A DNA stretch of 64,000 nucleotides from Actinokineospora diospyrosa (GTDB taxonomy: Bacteria > Actinomycetota > Actinomycetes > Mycobacteriales > Pseudonocardiaceae). Made by a program: the position numbers and the translations under genes. The DNA lies in contig NZ_JAMTCO010000006.1 in NCBI RefSeq assembly GCF_024171925.1, forward strand, positions 457,829-521,828, in the 5' to 3' direction. The notes beneath the pieces were generated by a model that worked only from the letters and a program-made list of their open reading frames with translations, was not told where the DNA came from and made no database searches. Of this stretch, positions 26,201-34,075 are shown piece after piece (position 1 is the first letter of the stretch; every line of letters begins with the position of its first letter).

Positions 26201-26467
26201 ATCGACGACCGCGTCGTCCTACTCGGCAGCCACAACCCGTTGTCCCAGCACAAAAGCCGGGAAATGATGATCACCTGCCAGGGTGCTGCCTTCGCTCAAC
26301 GCATCCTCACCGACATGAACGCCCAACTACACGGCAACCCACCCCCATGCCCCACCTGCCACCGCGCCTTCGAACTCTGGCGCTCGGCCAACAAGCGCAA
26401 GGGAACGCCCTACTTCTGGCGCTGCCACCCGTGCAAGACCCAGCAAGACATCCCCAGGAACGGCTGA
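23267..26467 (+). CDS. SF1 helicase with C-terminal phospholipase-D nuclease domain and zinc ribbon, 1066 aa
   Basis: Candidate defence protein. N-terminal about 150 aa of unknown fold; Walker A (WGPPGTGKTRVLARS) near residue 173; long, probably coiled-coil helical insert about 270-560; Walker B LVDEAGAAVVGEVLL near 572; C-lobe motifs VVTTFKQQVEATQAVL, TAHTVQGREFETVVF and GVGITRARKRLYI; PLD-like domain about 890-1020 with one HxK(x)4D motif in EHRKIVVIDDRVVLLGSHNP; then a four-cysteine zinc ribbon (CPTCHRAF...CHPCKTQ). One HxK per chain means a dimeric active site, as in bacterial PLD nucleases. ATG at 23267 has a GGCGGGGGA box 5 nt upstream; the frame is open further upstream but antisense to the DUF4286-like gene. 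It ends 43 bp before the first repeat of CRISPR array 1. Confidence 0.87.
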   Translation: MSEWRSDLVDAVDELLKLTRNGNQSTWRRLGKVTPLPEPGWFAYDLRAHQGRPLTADSFDRLCLSDEKGPEHGVPISVERAQITDGHLRLKVTGEPPKSCRHLWTTRLTPQHLLRKLSDGIKALDDAPLADKLAARTLDPIPSRSDNYPPGFLPTQRHAYRACTTPGLHAVWGPPGTGKTRVLARSIEDLVRAGKRVLLVSTANIAVDNALNEVIKHLEPAPGQVVRVGTPHLSDLAANDDVLLDRLAARATAELDAQRTAIHGRLAELDTHDTRLHDLDSALTDYDHAQYLSAEQRIANTTALRARRVDLEAARNEVRLASEAQGKAQSEFATAAQRRADVETKAVSLRQALEMASQLARYNLALESIRDEVAQLRFQVEFGSLGWWKRRGIQKRLAEAEARLDYALRHVVEERGRLEPRIRLSQAEARPVTEDLLGRLDHDCAVVKQKLAAANRVLDGAHRLVREIEGQCARIEQQGIATKGDHDLVDLAKRTDLPSRHLEREELRASRDTERRTRSDLEVTLRDLDKRAAKLRRDAEGEVLAEASVVATTLARSRAHPAVARQRFDVVLVDEAGAAVVGEVLLAVSMATTTATLLGDFLQLGPVTAEAENVDKPSVQRWMIPDGFTHCGIRSPEDLRTTPGCAALHHQFRFGPNLRELANDVVYRVLADGVTEVTGTPPDDTEIVLVDVRGLPELTTIRRSGPVAGWWPVGALLSRALVQHHAAEGEVGVVTTFKQQVEATQAVLRDGGRDLDVAVGTAHTVQGREFETVVFDLVEDGEGWISAANWDREGFARNGVRLFGVGITRARKRLYIIVDLNAALAKARQGTPLAALRALGKAGKVQYCRASVLLGMAEQNQVNHASSVEAELDKVLRGLVDVTDIHDEFSFDEALPGHLAAARHSVWMWSPWVGKKSAHFLPRITDAVQRGVDVRVFIRTERDRNLMRDAANKNWVEKLYLTGAKVIRAELEHRKIVVIDDRVVLLGSHNPLSQHKSREMMITCQGAAFAQRILTDMNAQLHGNPPPCPTCHRAFELWRSANKRKGTPYFWRCHPCKTQQDIPRNG

Positions 26468-26510
26468 GCAGGCTAGGCCGCACTCAGGGCATCGCCCGCC
26501 TCACACGCTC

Positions 26511-26902
26511 GGAGCAGCCCCGCTTGCGCGGGGAGGACGCCAGCACATCGGCTGAGATCGAGGACTGCCGAGGAACAGCCCTGCTCACGCAGGGAGGACC
26601 CGCTACTGCCTACCGGTGCAGGCAGCCTCGTGGGAACAGCCCCGCCCGTGCGGGGAACGCATCCCACATGCCGATCCCGGTAGTCGGGACAGGAACAGCC
26701 CCGCTTGCGCGGGGAGCACGACTCAAGACCGCTCTCGATCTCGCCGAGGTCGGGAACAGCCCCACCTGCGCAGGGAGGACGACACCGACTGGGCGTTCCT
26801 GCTCGACACCGCGGGGACAGCCCCGCCTGCGCGGGGAGGACCCGAGTCCGGTGCTGCCCGAGTAGCGGTGGCAGGGAACAGCCCCGCTTGCGCGGGGAGG
26901 AC
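26511..26902 (-). CRISPR. CRISPR array 1, type I-E, 7 repeats / 6 spacers
   Basis: 28-nt repeats start at 26511, 26572, 26633, 26692, 26753, 26814 and 26875 (plus-strand form starts GGAACAGCCCCGC and ends GGGGAGGAC). The period is 61 bp except for one 59-bp unit (26633-26691). The palindromic stem marks type I-E, and by analogy with known I-E repeats the array is transcribed on the minus strand, leader at the right. Only the leader-side repeat (26875) is fully consensus; the others carry one to six substitutions, so the array looks old and no longer renewed. Spacers are 31-33 nt; no match inside the window was noticed. Confidence 0.95.
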
Positions 26903-26913
26903 ACTTGCTGACC
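26903..26913 (-). promoter_or_regulatory. Leader-end motif of array 1
   Basis: ACTTGCTGACC directly follows the leader-side repeat; array 2 has ACTTGTTGACC at the same place. Read with transcription this is GGTCAGCAAGT abutting the first repeat. The leader itself should occupy the AT-richer bases up to about 27000. Confidence 0.5.
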
Positions 26914-27142
26914 TGCTGGTTTACCCACGCGAGGGCGATTTCCCATTCACTTTGGCTTGGATGGCGTGCGTCGGGTGCAGGAGTCGTGGCTGGCGGCGGT
27001 GCCCCGGCCAGTGCTTGTGTGAGGTCGTGAGCTCCTTGAGTTGCGTTAACCGATGAGCGCGGTGGTCTAGAGGTTAGGCCAGCCGCAGTGTAGGTGGGTG
27101 AATGCGGTGGGTGAGTGCGTCTGTGTCATCCCCAGGTGTGGC

Positions 27143-28639
27143 CTACTTGGCGCGACAAGCCAGGTGCAGGGCCAGGCGGACCTCGGGGTCCGACAAGTTC
27201 GCCCCCAGCAGTTCCTCGATCTTGCTGAGCCGCTTCACCACCGTGTTGCGGTGGATGCCGAGGCGAGCGGCCGTCGAGGTGGCGGAGGATTCGAGGTCCA
27301 GGTAGGTCTCCAGGGTCCGAGCAAGGTCAGCGTTGGCGGGGGAGAGCAGTGCGCCGAGCATGCGCTGCGATCGCGCGCGCACGTCCTCCGAGGTAGCCGC
27401 AGCGAGAAGGCGCCGGACACCGGCCTCGTCGGCGAACTCCACTCGTTGACGACCGCGGGCGGAGCCTGCGAACCGGCTGAGCTCCTGCGCCTCGACCAGG
27501 GTCTCGACCAGGCCGGGAGCTCCGAGCAGCGGCCGCCCGACCCCGGCCACCAGGTTCGAGTCAGGGACGAGCGGCAGGACCGCGTTGAGCGTGCCGACGA
27601 TGTCGCGGCGTCGTTCTGGGGTCGCCTCGGTGCCGTCGGTGATCCACGTCGACCAGCCGTCTCCCCGTTCCACCAGCGGACCGGTGAAGTGCAGGGCGTC
27701 GCGAACGTCGCGAGTCCTCGACCGCACGTCTTCGGGAGCGGACCCGCCGACCAGGAGGAGGTGCACCCCGATGTGCCACCCCTCCAGTTGCCACCCCGCC
27801 GCGACCGCCTGGCTGAGGACGCGTCGGGGGACCTGCGGACCCGAGCTGAGCAGTTCAGCAAGCACAGTCGAGTGGAATGTCGCGTCGCGCTCGGCCCGGA
27901 GTCGCTCGGTGGCGGCCCACGCGGTGATCGAGCAGGCAGCGAGGTTCAGCGCGCTCTCGATCTTGACGGCGGTGTCGTCGCCTATCTCGCCCGTTTCCGC
28001 GACGAGCCACAGTCGCGGTGGTTCACGGTCGCCGACCTTGATGGGGACCAGACACGTGAACCCGTCGCCGTCCCGCCAGGTCTTCGTCCCCCCGCGGGTG
28101 TCGATGTGCAGGGGGCGCCGAGGTTCGGTTCCCGCGAGGACAACGTGCTCGGCCCCCACCAGCGCGGTACGAACCCCAAGCTCGCTGTTCAACAGCTTGA
28201 CGACACTCTTCGCGTCGCCAACGCCGTGGAGACGCTTTGCCAGTCGCGCCAACACAAGTCCGTGCTCAGACGCTGGCTCATGGATCCGCACCCACAGTCT
28301 TCGCGCTGTCTCAAGTGGATCGCCTTCGATCACCGCGAGGGGCAGGGCGAGGCGCTCGGCGAGAACCGTCGTCGAGGAGAGGAGTCGTCGCGGGGTGTCG
28401 ACCGCCGTGACGACAAGGCTCGCATCGCGGTCGTGCACTCGGCGCAAGAGCAGTTCGAGCTCATAGCCCTCAAGTGCTCCGGTGACCACGATCGCTCCGC
28501 GTGGCACCTCCGGTGTTCGCCCGGGCGCGAGGGCAAGCACCTCCGACGGGACTGTGTCCAGATTGGACGACCCGCCGACCACCGTGGCGGCGTTGAGCGG
28601 TTCCTCGGCGAGCAGGTTTCGCACCGACGGTCTGGCCAT
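27143..28639 (-). CDS. PucR/CdaR-family transcriptional regulator, 498 aa
   Basis: N-terminal PucR-type domain (MARPSVRNLLAEEPLNAATV), a central GGDEF-like/GAF-like region and a C-terminal helix-turn-helix of the PucR type (ARTLETYLDLESSATSTAAR, then LGIHRNTVVKRLSKIEELLG). Such regulators control purine, hydantoin or amino-acid catabolism. Its ATG follows the stop of the upstream DUF917 gene with no gap, so both are one operon. It probably controls the divergent permease-hyuA-DUF917 operon as well. Confidence 0.88.
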   Translation of the reverse strand: MARPSVRNLLAEEPLNAATVVGGSSNLDTVPSEVLALAPGRTPEVPRGAIVVTGALEGYELELLLRRVHDRDASLVVTAVDTPRRLLSSTTVLAERLALPLAVIEGDPLETARRLWVRIHEPASEHGLVLARLAKRLHGVGDAKSVVKLLNSELGVRTALVGAEHVVLAGTEPRRPLHIDTRGGTKTWRDGDGFTCLVPIKVGDREPPRLWLVAETGEIGDDTAVKIESALNLAACSITAWAATERLRAERDATFHSTVLAELLSSGPQVPRRVLSQAVAAGWQLEGWHIGVHLLLVGGSAPEDVRSRTRDVRDALHFTGPLVERGDGWSTWITDGTEATPERRRDIVGTLNAVLPLVPDSNLVAGVGRPLLGAPGLVETLVEAQELSRFAGSARGRQRVEFADEAGVRRLLAAATSEDVRARSQRMLGALLSPANADLARTLETYLDLESSATSTAARLGIHRNTVVKRLSKIEELLGANLSDPEVRLALHLACRAK

Positions 28640-29677
28640 CTACAGCCTCACATAGTCGAGTGAGTAGCCGAAAGCGCGCGGGTTCACCAGGGGGAGCGCG
28701 TCCTCTTCGAGCCACCTGGCAGGCGCGGCGAGGGCGAGAACGTGGACCTCGCTCCCGACCGACGCGCGCTCCGCCTGGATCGGCCGCAATGATCTCTGGT
28801 CGAGCAGGCAGATGATGTCCGGCGTGGTCGCGACCGGTATCCCGTCGTCGATGACCACCAGGAACTCGCTCTGCATCTCGACCCTGAGCGCACGCTGGTC
28901 GTCGGCGGTGCGCAGCGTCAGACTGCCCGCGCCGAACGACGAGCCGTGCCGCCACTCGACCTCGATCACCCGCCCCGACGCGAGGTGCCGCGCCCCGTCG
29001 ACCGGCGGCTTCGCAGAAGAGTTGACCTCCAGCAGCGCCGTGCCGAGATCGGTCGCCGCGCGCAGTGTGCCCGCCACTCCGTGTTGCCGTACCTGGGCGA
29101 TGGGAAGCCGATAGCCCGCGAAGCTCGCCCATCCGCCGAGTAGCGCGGTGTTCGCCCGGAGTAACCGCTCTGCCTCCGATGGCGGCCCGGTGTCGATGCG
29201 GACAAGGGTTCCGCTGGTGTCGATGAGCGAGAACGGGGACATGCTCAACCCGGCGGCGGTGTACGTCGTTTGGTCGAGCCGCGGCAGTGCCCGACCCATC
29301 CCGCTGACGTCCAACAAGGGCGTGCCGGTCTCGGCCGCGACCAGGATGCCAGCGAACGCGTTGGCCCCGGCGCCCTCATACCCGGCGACCAGATGTGGTC
29401 CGCCCTGGTCCGAGACGAGACTGGCGAACGCGTGGGTGAACTCCCCGCCGCCCATGGGTTTCTCGGCGAACGCCGTGATCGCCCCGACGAGGCCGATGTG
29501 GATCACGGTGACGTCGTCCGGGGCCTCACCTGGTGAGAGCACGGTGACGGGCCCGTGCTGCTGCAGTGCTCGTTCGGCGAGCATGCGGAACAGGGTGGTC
29601 TGGCCCCCGCCGCCTGACCCCAACAACGCCGCGCCCAGCTCTAGTGCGGGCAGCGTTTCACGGTCGATCGTCCACAT
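28640..29677 (-). CDS. DUF917 / S-methyl-thiohydantoin desulfurase-like protein, 345 aa
   Basis: DUF917 family (S-Me-THD). Signatures: LELGAALLGSGGGGQTTLF, MGGGEFTHAFASLV, PLLDVSGMGRALPRL. Known relatives remove sulphur from thiohydantoins, including an intermediate of ergothioneine breakdown. It shares little identity with the second DUF917 gene of the locus (32802), so the two likely act on different substrates or as different subunits (inference). Start at 29677 faces the divergent promoter region before the permease. Confidence 0.8.
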   Translation of the reverse strand: MWTIDRETLPALELGAALLGSGGGGQTTLFRMLAERALQQHGPVTVLSPGEAPDDVTVIHIGLVGAITAFAEKPMGGGEFTHAFASLVSDQGGPHLVAGYEGAGANAFAGILVAAETGTPLLDVSGMGRALPRLDQTTYTAAGLSMSPFSLIDTSGTLVRIDTGPPSEAERLLRANTALLGGWASFAGYRLPIAQVRQHGVAGTLRAATDLGTALLEVNSSAKPPVDGARHLASGRVIEVEWRHGSSFGAGSLTLRTADDQRALRVEMQSEFLVVIDDGIPVATTPDIICLLDQRSLRPIQAERASVGSEVHVLALAAPARWLEEDALPLVNPRAFGYSLDYVRL

Positions 29678-29893
29678 GGGCGTGTGTCCGTAAGTCAGCG
29701 CGGTAAGCGAGTTGGCCCACGGAGATTACTCCGGTTGCCACCGCCTGAGGCTAGCAGCGAAGAGGGCATGTTGCACTCCTCGATCCCAACCGAACGGACA
29801 CATTGCACACTGCGCGGTGGACGATCTGCGGCCTAATCTCTGGCTCTCGGTGAGCCGCATCACAGGCTGACCCGGAACTCAGGAGGGTCAGCC

Positions 29894-31219
29894 ATGTCAT
29901 CCACCCAGGGAGTCGACGACTACGCACTGGAACGCGTGCCCGCCAAGGCCCGCTACTCGTGGTGGTCGGTCTGCGTCCAGCGCTTCGGTCAGCTCTCCTG
30001 CCTCTCGCAGTTCCTGATCGGGGCGACGCTGGGCTTCGGGATGTCGTTCTGGTCGGCCGTCCTGGCCATCACGCTCGGGTCGGTGATCCTGGAGGTCGTC
30101 GCGATCTTCACCGGCATCGCGGGTCAGCGCGAGGGCCTCTCCACCTCGGTGTTGACCCGGTGGACGGGCTTCGGCCGCTACGGGTCGAGCCTGGTCGGGT
30201 TGGCCATCGCGTTAAGCCTGATCGGTTGGTTCGGTGTGCAGAGCGCCATCTCCGCGCGCGGCCTCACCGAGCTGATCGGCATCCTCCCGACCTGGGGCTG
30301 GGCGCTCGTGTTCGGGATGGCCGTCACGGGGATCGTGATGTACGGGTTCGGCTCGATGGCGTGGACGGCCTACATCACCGTTCCGGCGTTCCTGCTGCTC
30401 GCGGGCTACGCGGTGATCAGCGAGCTGTCCAAGCACTCCCTGTCGGACCTGGTCAACTCACCCGCGCCGGGACCGCAGATCAGCCTCGCCGCGGGCACGA
30501 CGCTCGTCGCGGGCGGCTTCATCGTCGGCATGGTCATGACCCCCGACATGACGCGGTTCAACCGCTCGACGGGCGATGTCGTCAAGCAGACCTTCGTGGG
30601 CGTGACGATCGGCGAGTACGTGATCGCCCTGGTCGGCGTCCTGCTCGCGCACGCCGTGGGCACCAGCGACATCATCGGCATCGTGACCTCGAGCGCGGGT
30701 CTGCTCGGGACCCTCATCATCGTGGCCAGCACAGTCAAGATCAACGACTGGAACCTCTACTCCGCCTCGCTCGGCGTGGTCAACTTCGGCAAGACCGTCT
30801 TCGGGGTCAAGCTCCACCGAGGACTCGTCACGCTGACCGTAGGCGGCATCGGCAGCGTCCTGGCCGCCGCGGGCATCCTCGAGAGTTTCACCGACTTCCT
30901 GATCGTGCTCGGTGTGGCTTTCCCGCCGCTCGCCGGGATCATCATCGCCGAGTACTTCTTCGTCAAACTATGGCGCTCAGACCTGGACGAGTCCGGTGAC
31001 GACCTGCCCGCCAGTTGCCCCACCTGGGTTCCCACCACCCTGGTCGTCTGGGCCCTGTCCTGGGGCGTCGGGTACTACCTGGACTTCGGCATCGCCTCGA
31101 TCAACGCGCTCGTCACGTCCTTCGTCCTCTACCTGATCGCAGGCAAGCTGGGCTTGGTGCGGCCGCTGGGCATATCGCGAACCGAACCAACCCGCCTGGC
31201 CGACGACCAGCACGCCTGA
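29894..31219 (+). CDS. NCS1-family permease (cytosine/hydantoin type), 441 aa
   Basis: Integral membrane symporter of the NCS1 family with about 12 helices. Recognised from ERVPAKARYSWWSVCVQRFG, LSQFLIGATLGFGMSFWSA and the central MTPDMTRFNRSTGD segment. NCS1 members import cytosine, allantoin, uracil or hydantoins (Mhp1). The strong GGAGGG box before ATG and the downstream hyuA and DUF917 genes (15 bp, then an overlap) make a hydantoin or thiohydantoin importer the best guess. Confidence 0.88.
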   Translation: MSSTQGVDDYALERVPAKARYSWWSVCVQRFGQLSCLSQFLIGATLGFGMSFWSAVLAITLGSVILEVVAIFTGIAGQREGLSTSVLTRWTGFGRYGSSLVGLAIALSLIGWFGVQSAISARGLTELIGILPTWGWALVFGMAVTGIVMYGFGSMAWTAYITVPAFLLLAGYAVISELSKHSLSDLVNSPAPGPQISLAAGTTLVAGGFIVGMVMTPDMTRFNRSTGDVVKQTFVGVTIGEYVIALVGVLLAHAVGTSDIIGIVTSSAGLLGTLIIVASTVKINDWNLYSASLGVVNFGKTVFGVKLHRGLVTLTVGGIGSVLAAAGILESFTDFLIVLGVAFPPLAGIIIAEYFFVKLWRSDLDESGDDLPASCPTWVPTTLVVWALSWGVGYYLDFGIASINALVTSFVLYLIAGKLGLVRPLGISRTEPTRLADDQHA

Positions 31220-31234
31220 CCCCGGGGGACCGCA

Positions 31235-32812
31235 ATGCGAATCGGAATCGACGTCGGCGGCACCAACACGGACGCCGTCCTCATGGACGCCCGCCGCGTG
31301 CTGGCCGAGGTGAAGACCTCGACGACACCCGACGTGACCTCGGGCATCGTCACCGCGATCGCCGAACTCAGGAAGGCGTCGCCGTTCGACCCCCTGGACG
31401 TGCAAGCGGTGATGATCGGCACGACGCACTTCATCAACGCGATCGTCGAGGCGAACAGGCTGGCCCCCACGGCCGCGGTCCGCCTGGGTCTGCCCGCGAC
31501 CCGGGCCCTCCCGCCGCTGGTCGGGTGGCCCGACCACCTGGTGGCGGCGATCAAGGGGGAGGGCTACCTCTGCCACGGCGGGAACGAGTACGACGGTCGA
31601 CTGATCAGCCACCTCGACCGCGACGAGATCAAGCGGGTCGCCGACGACATCGCGCTGAAAGGGATCCGCAGCATCGCTGTGTCCTCTGTGTACTCACCGG
31701 CGAACCCCGAACTGGAGGTCGAGGTCGGCGACATCCTGTCCGAACACATCCCCGGCGTGGCGGTGAGTCTCTCCCACGAGCTCGGCCGGATGGGATTGCT
31801 CGAACGGGAGAACGCGACCGTCATCAACGCTTGTCTGCGCGAGCTCGCGGGCCACATCTGCGACGGGCTCTCCGGCGCGCTGACCGACGCGGGGATCCGC
31901 GCTCCGCTGTTCCTCAGCCAGAACGACGGAACGCTGATGGACGTGGACTTCGCCCGCCGCTACCCGGTGGCGACCTTCGCGTCGGGACCGACGAACTCGA
32001 TGCGCGGGGCCGCCTTCCTGTCAGGACTCGGTGACTGTGCGGTCATCGACGTCGGCGGGACAACCAGCGACATCGGCATCCTCCAGAACGGCTTCCCCCG
32101 CGAGGCGACGACCGAGGTCAGCGTGAGCGGGATCCGCACCAACTTCCGGATGCCCGACGTCCTGTCCATCGGCATCGGCGGAGGCAGCCGCGTCCGCCTT
32201 GGTGAGCCCACCGTCGGCCCGGACAGCGTCGGGTACCGCATCCGCCAGGAAGGGCTCGTGTTCGGTGGTGACACCCTCACCGCCACGGACATCGCCGTCG
32301 CCGCCGGGATCGCGGAGATCGGCGACCCCGACCTGGTCGCCCACCTGGATCGGTCCCTCGTCGACGCCGTGCTCGCGCACATGTCGCGGGAGATCGCCTC
32401 GGCCGTCGACCGCATGCGGACCAGCGCGACCCCGCTCCCCGTGGTCGCCGTCGGCGGCGGCAACATCCTGGTACCCGACGTGCTCGAAGGATCCGGGAAG
32501 GTCCACCGGCCCGAGCACTCCGGCGTCGCGAACGCCATCGGTGCCGCGATCGCCCAGGTGGGCGGCGAGGTCGACCGGATTTTCGCGGTCGCTTCCGGAA
32601 CCCGGGAAACGGTCCTCGACGCCGCGAAGCAGGAAGCCGTCGATCGGGCCGTCGCCGCGGGCGCGCGCCCCCAGACCGTCCAGATCGTCGAGGTCGAGGA
32701 GGTCCCCCTGGCCTACCTCCCCGGGAACGTCACGCGCATTCGCGTCAAGGCCGTGGGAGACCTCGTCTTCGAACCCGCGCTCACCGACACCGGAGCCCGA
32801 CGTGCCCACTGA
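31235..32812 (+). CDS. hyuA: Hydantoinase/oxoprolinase family protein (HyuA-like), 525 aa
   Basis: ATP-dependent hydantoinase/oxoprolinase fold. The phosphate-binding motif MRIGIDVGGTNTDAVLMDA opens the protein and a second, IDVGGTTSDIGILQNGFPRE, lies near residue 270; GIGGGSRVRLGEP follows. Length suits the short HyuA type often found with DUF917 proteins and NCS1 permeases, lacking the long C-terminal part of 5-oxoprolinase. It probably opens a hydantoin ring after import or after desulphurisation (inference). Overlaps the next gene by 11 bp. Confidence 0.87.
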   Translation: MRIGIDVGGTNTDAVLMDARRVLAEVKTSTTPDVTSGIVTAIAELRKASPFDPLDVQAVMIGTTHFINAIVEANRLAPTAAVRLGLPATRALPPLVGWPDHLVAAIKGEGYLCHGGNEYDGRLISHLDRDEIKRVADDIALKGIRSIAVSSVYSPANPELEVEVGDILSEHIPGVAVSLSHELGRMGLLERENATVINACLRELAGHICDGLSGALTDAGIRAPLFLSQNDGTLMDVDFARRYPVATFASGPTNSMRGAAFLSGLGDCAVIDVGGTTSDIGILQNGFPREATTEVSVSGIRTNFRMPDVLSIGIGGGSRVRLGEPTVGPDSVGYRIRQEGLVFGGDTLTATDIAVAAGIAEIGDPDLVAHLDRSLVDAVLAHMSREIASAVDRMRTSATPLPVVAVGGGNILVPDVLEGSGKVHRPEHSGVANAIGAAIAQVGGEVDRIFAVASGTRETVLDAAKQEAVDRAVAAGARPQTVQIVEVEEVPLAYLPGNVTRIRVKAVGDLVFEPALTDTGARRAH

Positions 32813-33902
32813 CATCACCCTCACCGACCTGCCCGATCTCGCCCGAGGAGCAGCATTGCTCGGCACCGGTGGGGGCGGAGACCCCTACATCGGCCTGCTC
32901 CTGGTCAGCGAGGAGCTGCGCCGCGGCAGGACCATCACACTCCTTACCACCGACGAAGTTCACGACAACGACCTCGTCGTGGCGAGCGCCTTTATGGGAG
33001 CACCCACCGTCGTCGTGGAGAAGATCCCTTCTGGGGACGAACCCGTCACAGCCCTGCGCACGCTGGAGAAACGCCTCGGACGCACGGTCGACGCGATCAT
33101 CCCCATGGAATGCGGCGGCCTCAACTCGATGATCCCGCTCCTGGTCGCCGCCCGTGCTGGCATCCCGATCGTGGACGGCGACGGCATGGGCCGGGCGTTC
33201 CCCGAACTCCAGATGGAGACTTTTGGCGTGTACGGGGTGGCGGGATCTCCAATCGCCATCTGCGACTCCAACGGCCACACAACCGTCATCGACACCGGGA
33301 CCGACAACAAGCAGATGGAATGGCTCGCCCGCGGCGTGACGATCCGCATGGGAGGCGTGTCCTACATCGCGGAATACCCCATGACCGGCGCCGAAGTGCG
33401 ACGCACAGCCATTCCCGGCACGATGAGCCTGGCGCTCAGGCTCGGTCGATGCATCCGCGAGGCTCGAGAGCAACACCAAGACCCCTTCGAAGCGCTCAGC
33501 CGAGCCCTGGAGCGGTCCATCTACGGGAGCGGTCGCGTCCTCCTGGAGGGCAAGGTCATCGACGTCGAACGCCGGAGCTCCGACGGCTTCGTCCGAGGCA
33601 CCGCCACCGTGAGCTCCTTCGACGGCGACACCGCGGTCACCCTCACCTTCCAGAACGAACACCTCGTGGCCCACCACAACGGCCGCGTCCTGGCCATCGT
33701 CCCCGACCTGATCTCAGTCCTGGACGCCCAAACCGCCAACCCCATCACCACCGAATCCCTCCGCTACGGCCAACGCGTCAAGATCTTCGCCATGTCCACC
33801 CCCGCGATCATGCGCTCCCCGGAGGCCCTCGAGGTGTTCGGCCCCCAAGCCTTCGGCCTCAAGGACCCCTGGACCCCGGTCGAGGAACTCACCTCGATCT
33901 AG
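32802..33902 (+). CDS. DUF917 / S-methyl-thiohydantoin desulfurase-like protein, 366 aa
   Basis: Second DUF917 protein: LARGAALLGTGGGGDPYIGL, IIPMECGGLNSMIPLLVAAR, IPIVDGDGMGRAFPELQMET and a C-terminal beta domain (LLEGKVIDVERRSSDGFVRG). This copy has the classic GGLNS and DGDGMGRAFPE motifs, unlike the divergent copy. GTG at 32802 lies inside the hyuA end, so translation is coupled; the frame is open far upstream as antisense-free shadow. Followed by a strong terminator. Confidence 0.84.
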   Translation: MPTDITLTDLPDLARGAALLGTGGGGDPYIGLLLVSEELRRGRTITLLTTDEVHDNDLVVASAFMGAPTVVVEKIPSGDEPVTALRTLEKRLGRTVDAIIPMECGGLNSMIPLLVAARAGIPIVDGDGMGRAFPELQMETFGVYGVAGSPIAICDSNGHTTVIDTGTDNKQMEWLARGVTIRMGGVSYIAEYPMTGAEVRRTAIPGTMSLALRLGRCIREAREQHQDPFEALSRALERSIYGSGRVLLEGKVIDVERRSSDGFVRGTATVSSFDGDTAVTLTFQNEHLVAHHNGRVLAIVPDLISVLDAQTANPITTESLRYGQRVKIFAMSTPAIMRSPEALEVFGPQAFGLKDPWTPVEELTSI

Positions 33903-33934
33903 CCTGGTTGACACCAGGAGCTGCCACGCGATAG

Positions 33935-33968
33935 TGCAGGCGCCGACGCGGCCGTGTCGGCGCCTGCA
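33935..33968 (+). terminator. Hairpin terminator of the permease-hyuA-DUF917 operon
   Basis: Perfect 13-bp inverted repeat TGCAGGCGCCGAC / GTCGGCGCCTGCA with an 8-nt loop, 32 bp after the stop of the last gene. Confidence 0.75.
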
Positions 33969-34021
33969 TCCGCGTCGCTGGGACCGGATCCTGCGGCGGT
34001 AGATCTGATACGCTCGCCGCG

Positions 34022-34075
34022 ATGAACCTCTACGTGAACAGAACGGGGGTCTCGTTCGCCAAAGGTGAGTGCTGA
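34022..34075 (+). CDS. 17-residue leader-like ORF
   Basis: ATG to TGA encoding MNLYVNRTGVSFAKGEC. Its stop overlaps the ATG of the next gene as TGATG, so it may couple translation like a leader peptide or be a tiny protein in its own right. A weak TGATAC (34006-34011) might be a -10. No family recognised. Confidence 0.3.
   Translation: MNLYVNRTGVSFAKGEC

Noticed and set aside
26539..26874. Self-targeting spacers of array 1 within the window
   Set aside because: No convincing match was noticed by eye; an exhaustive search was not possible.
26490..27056. Several ORFs of 68-157 codons across array 1
   Set aside because: They run through repeats and spacers; the periodic repeats create open frames on both strands.
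27053..27110. tRNA-like start (GCGCGGTGGTCTAGAGGTTAGGCC)
   Set aside because: No anticodon stem, T-arm or CCA-proximal pairing could be completed downstream.
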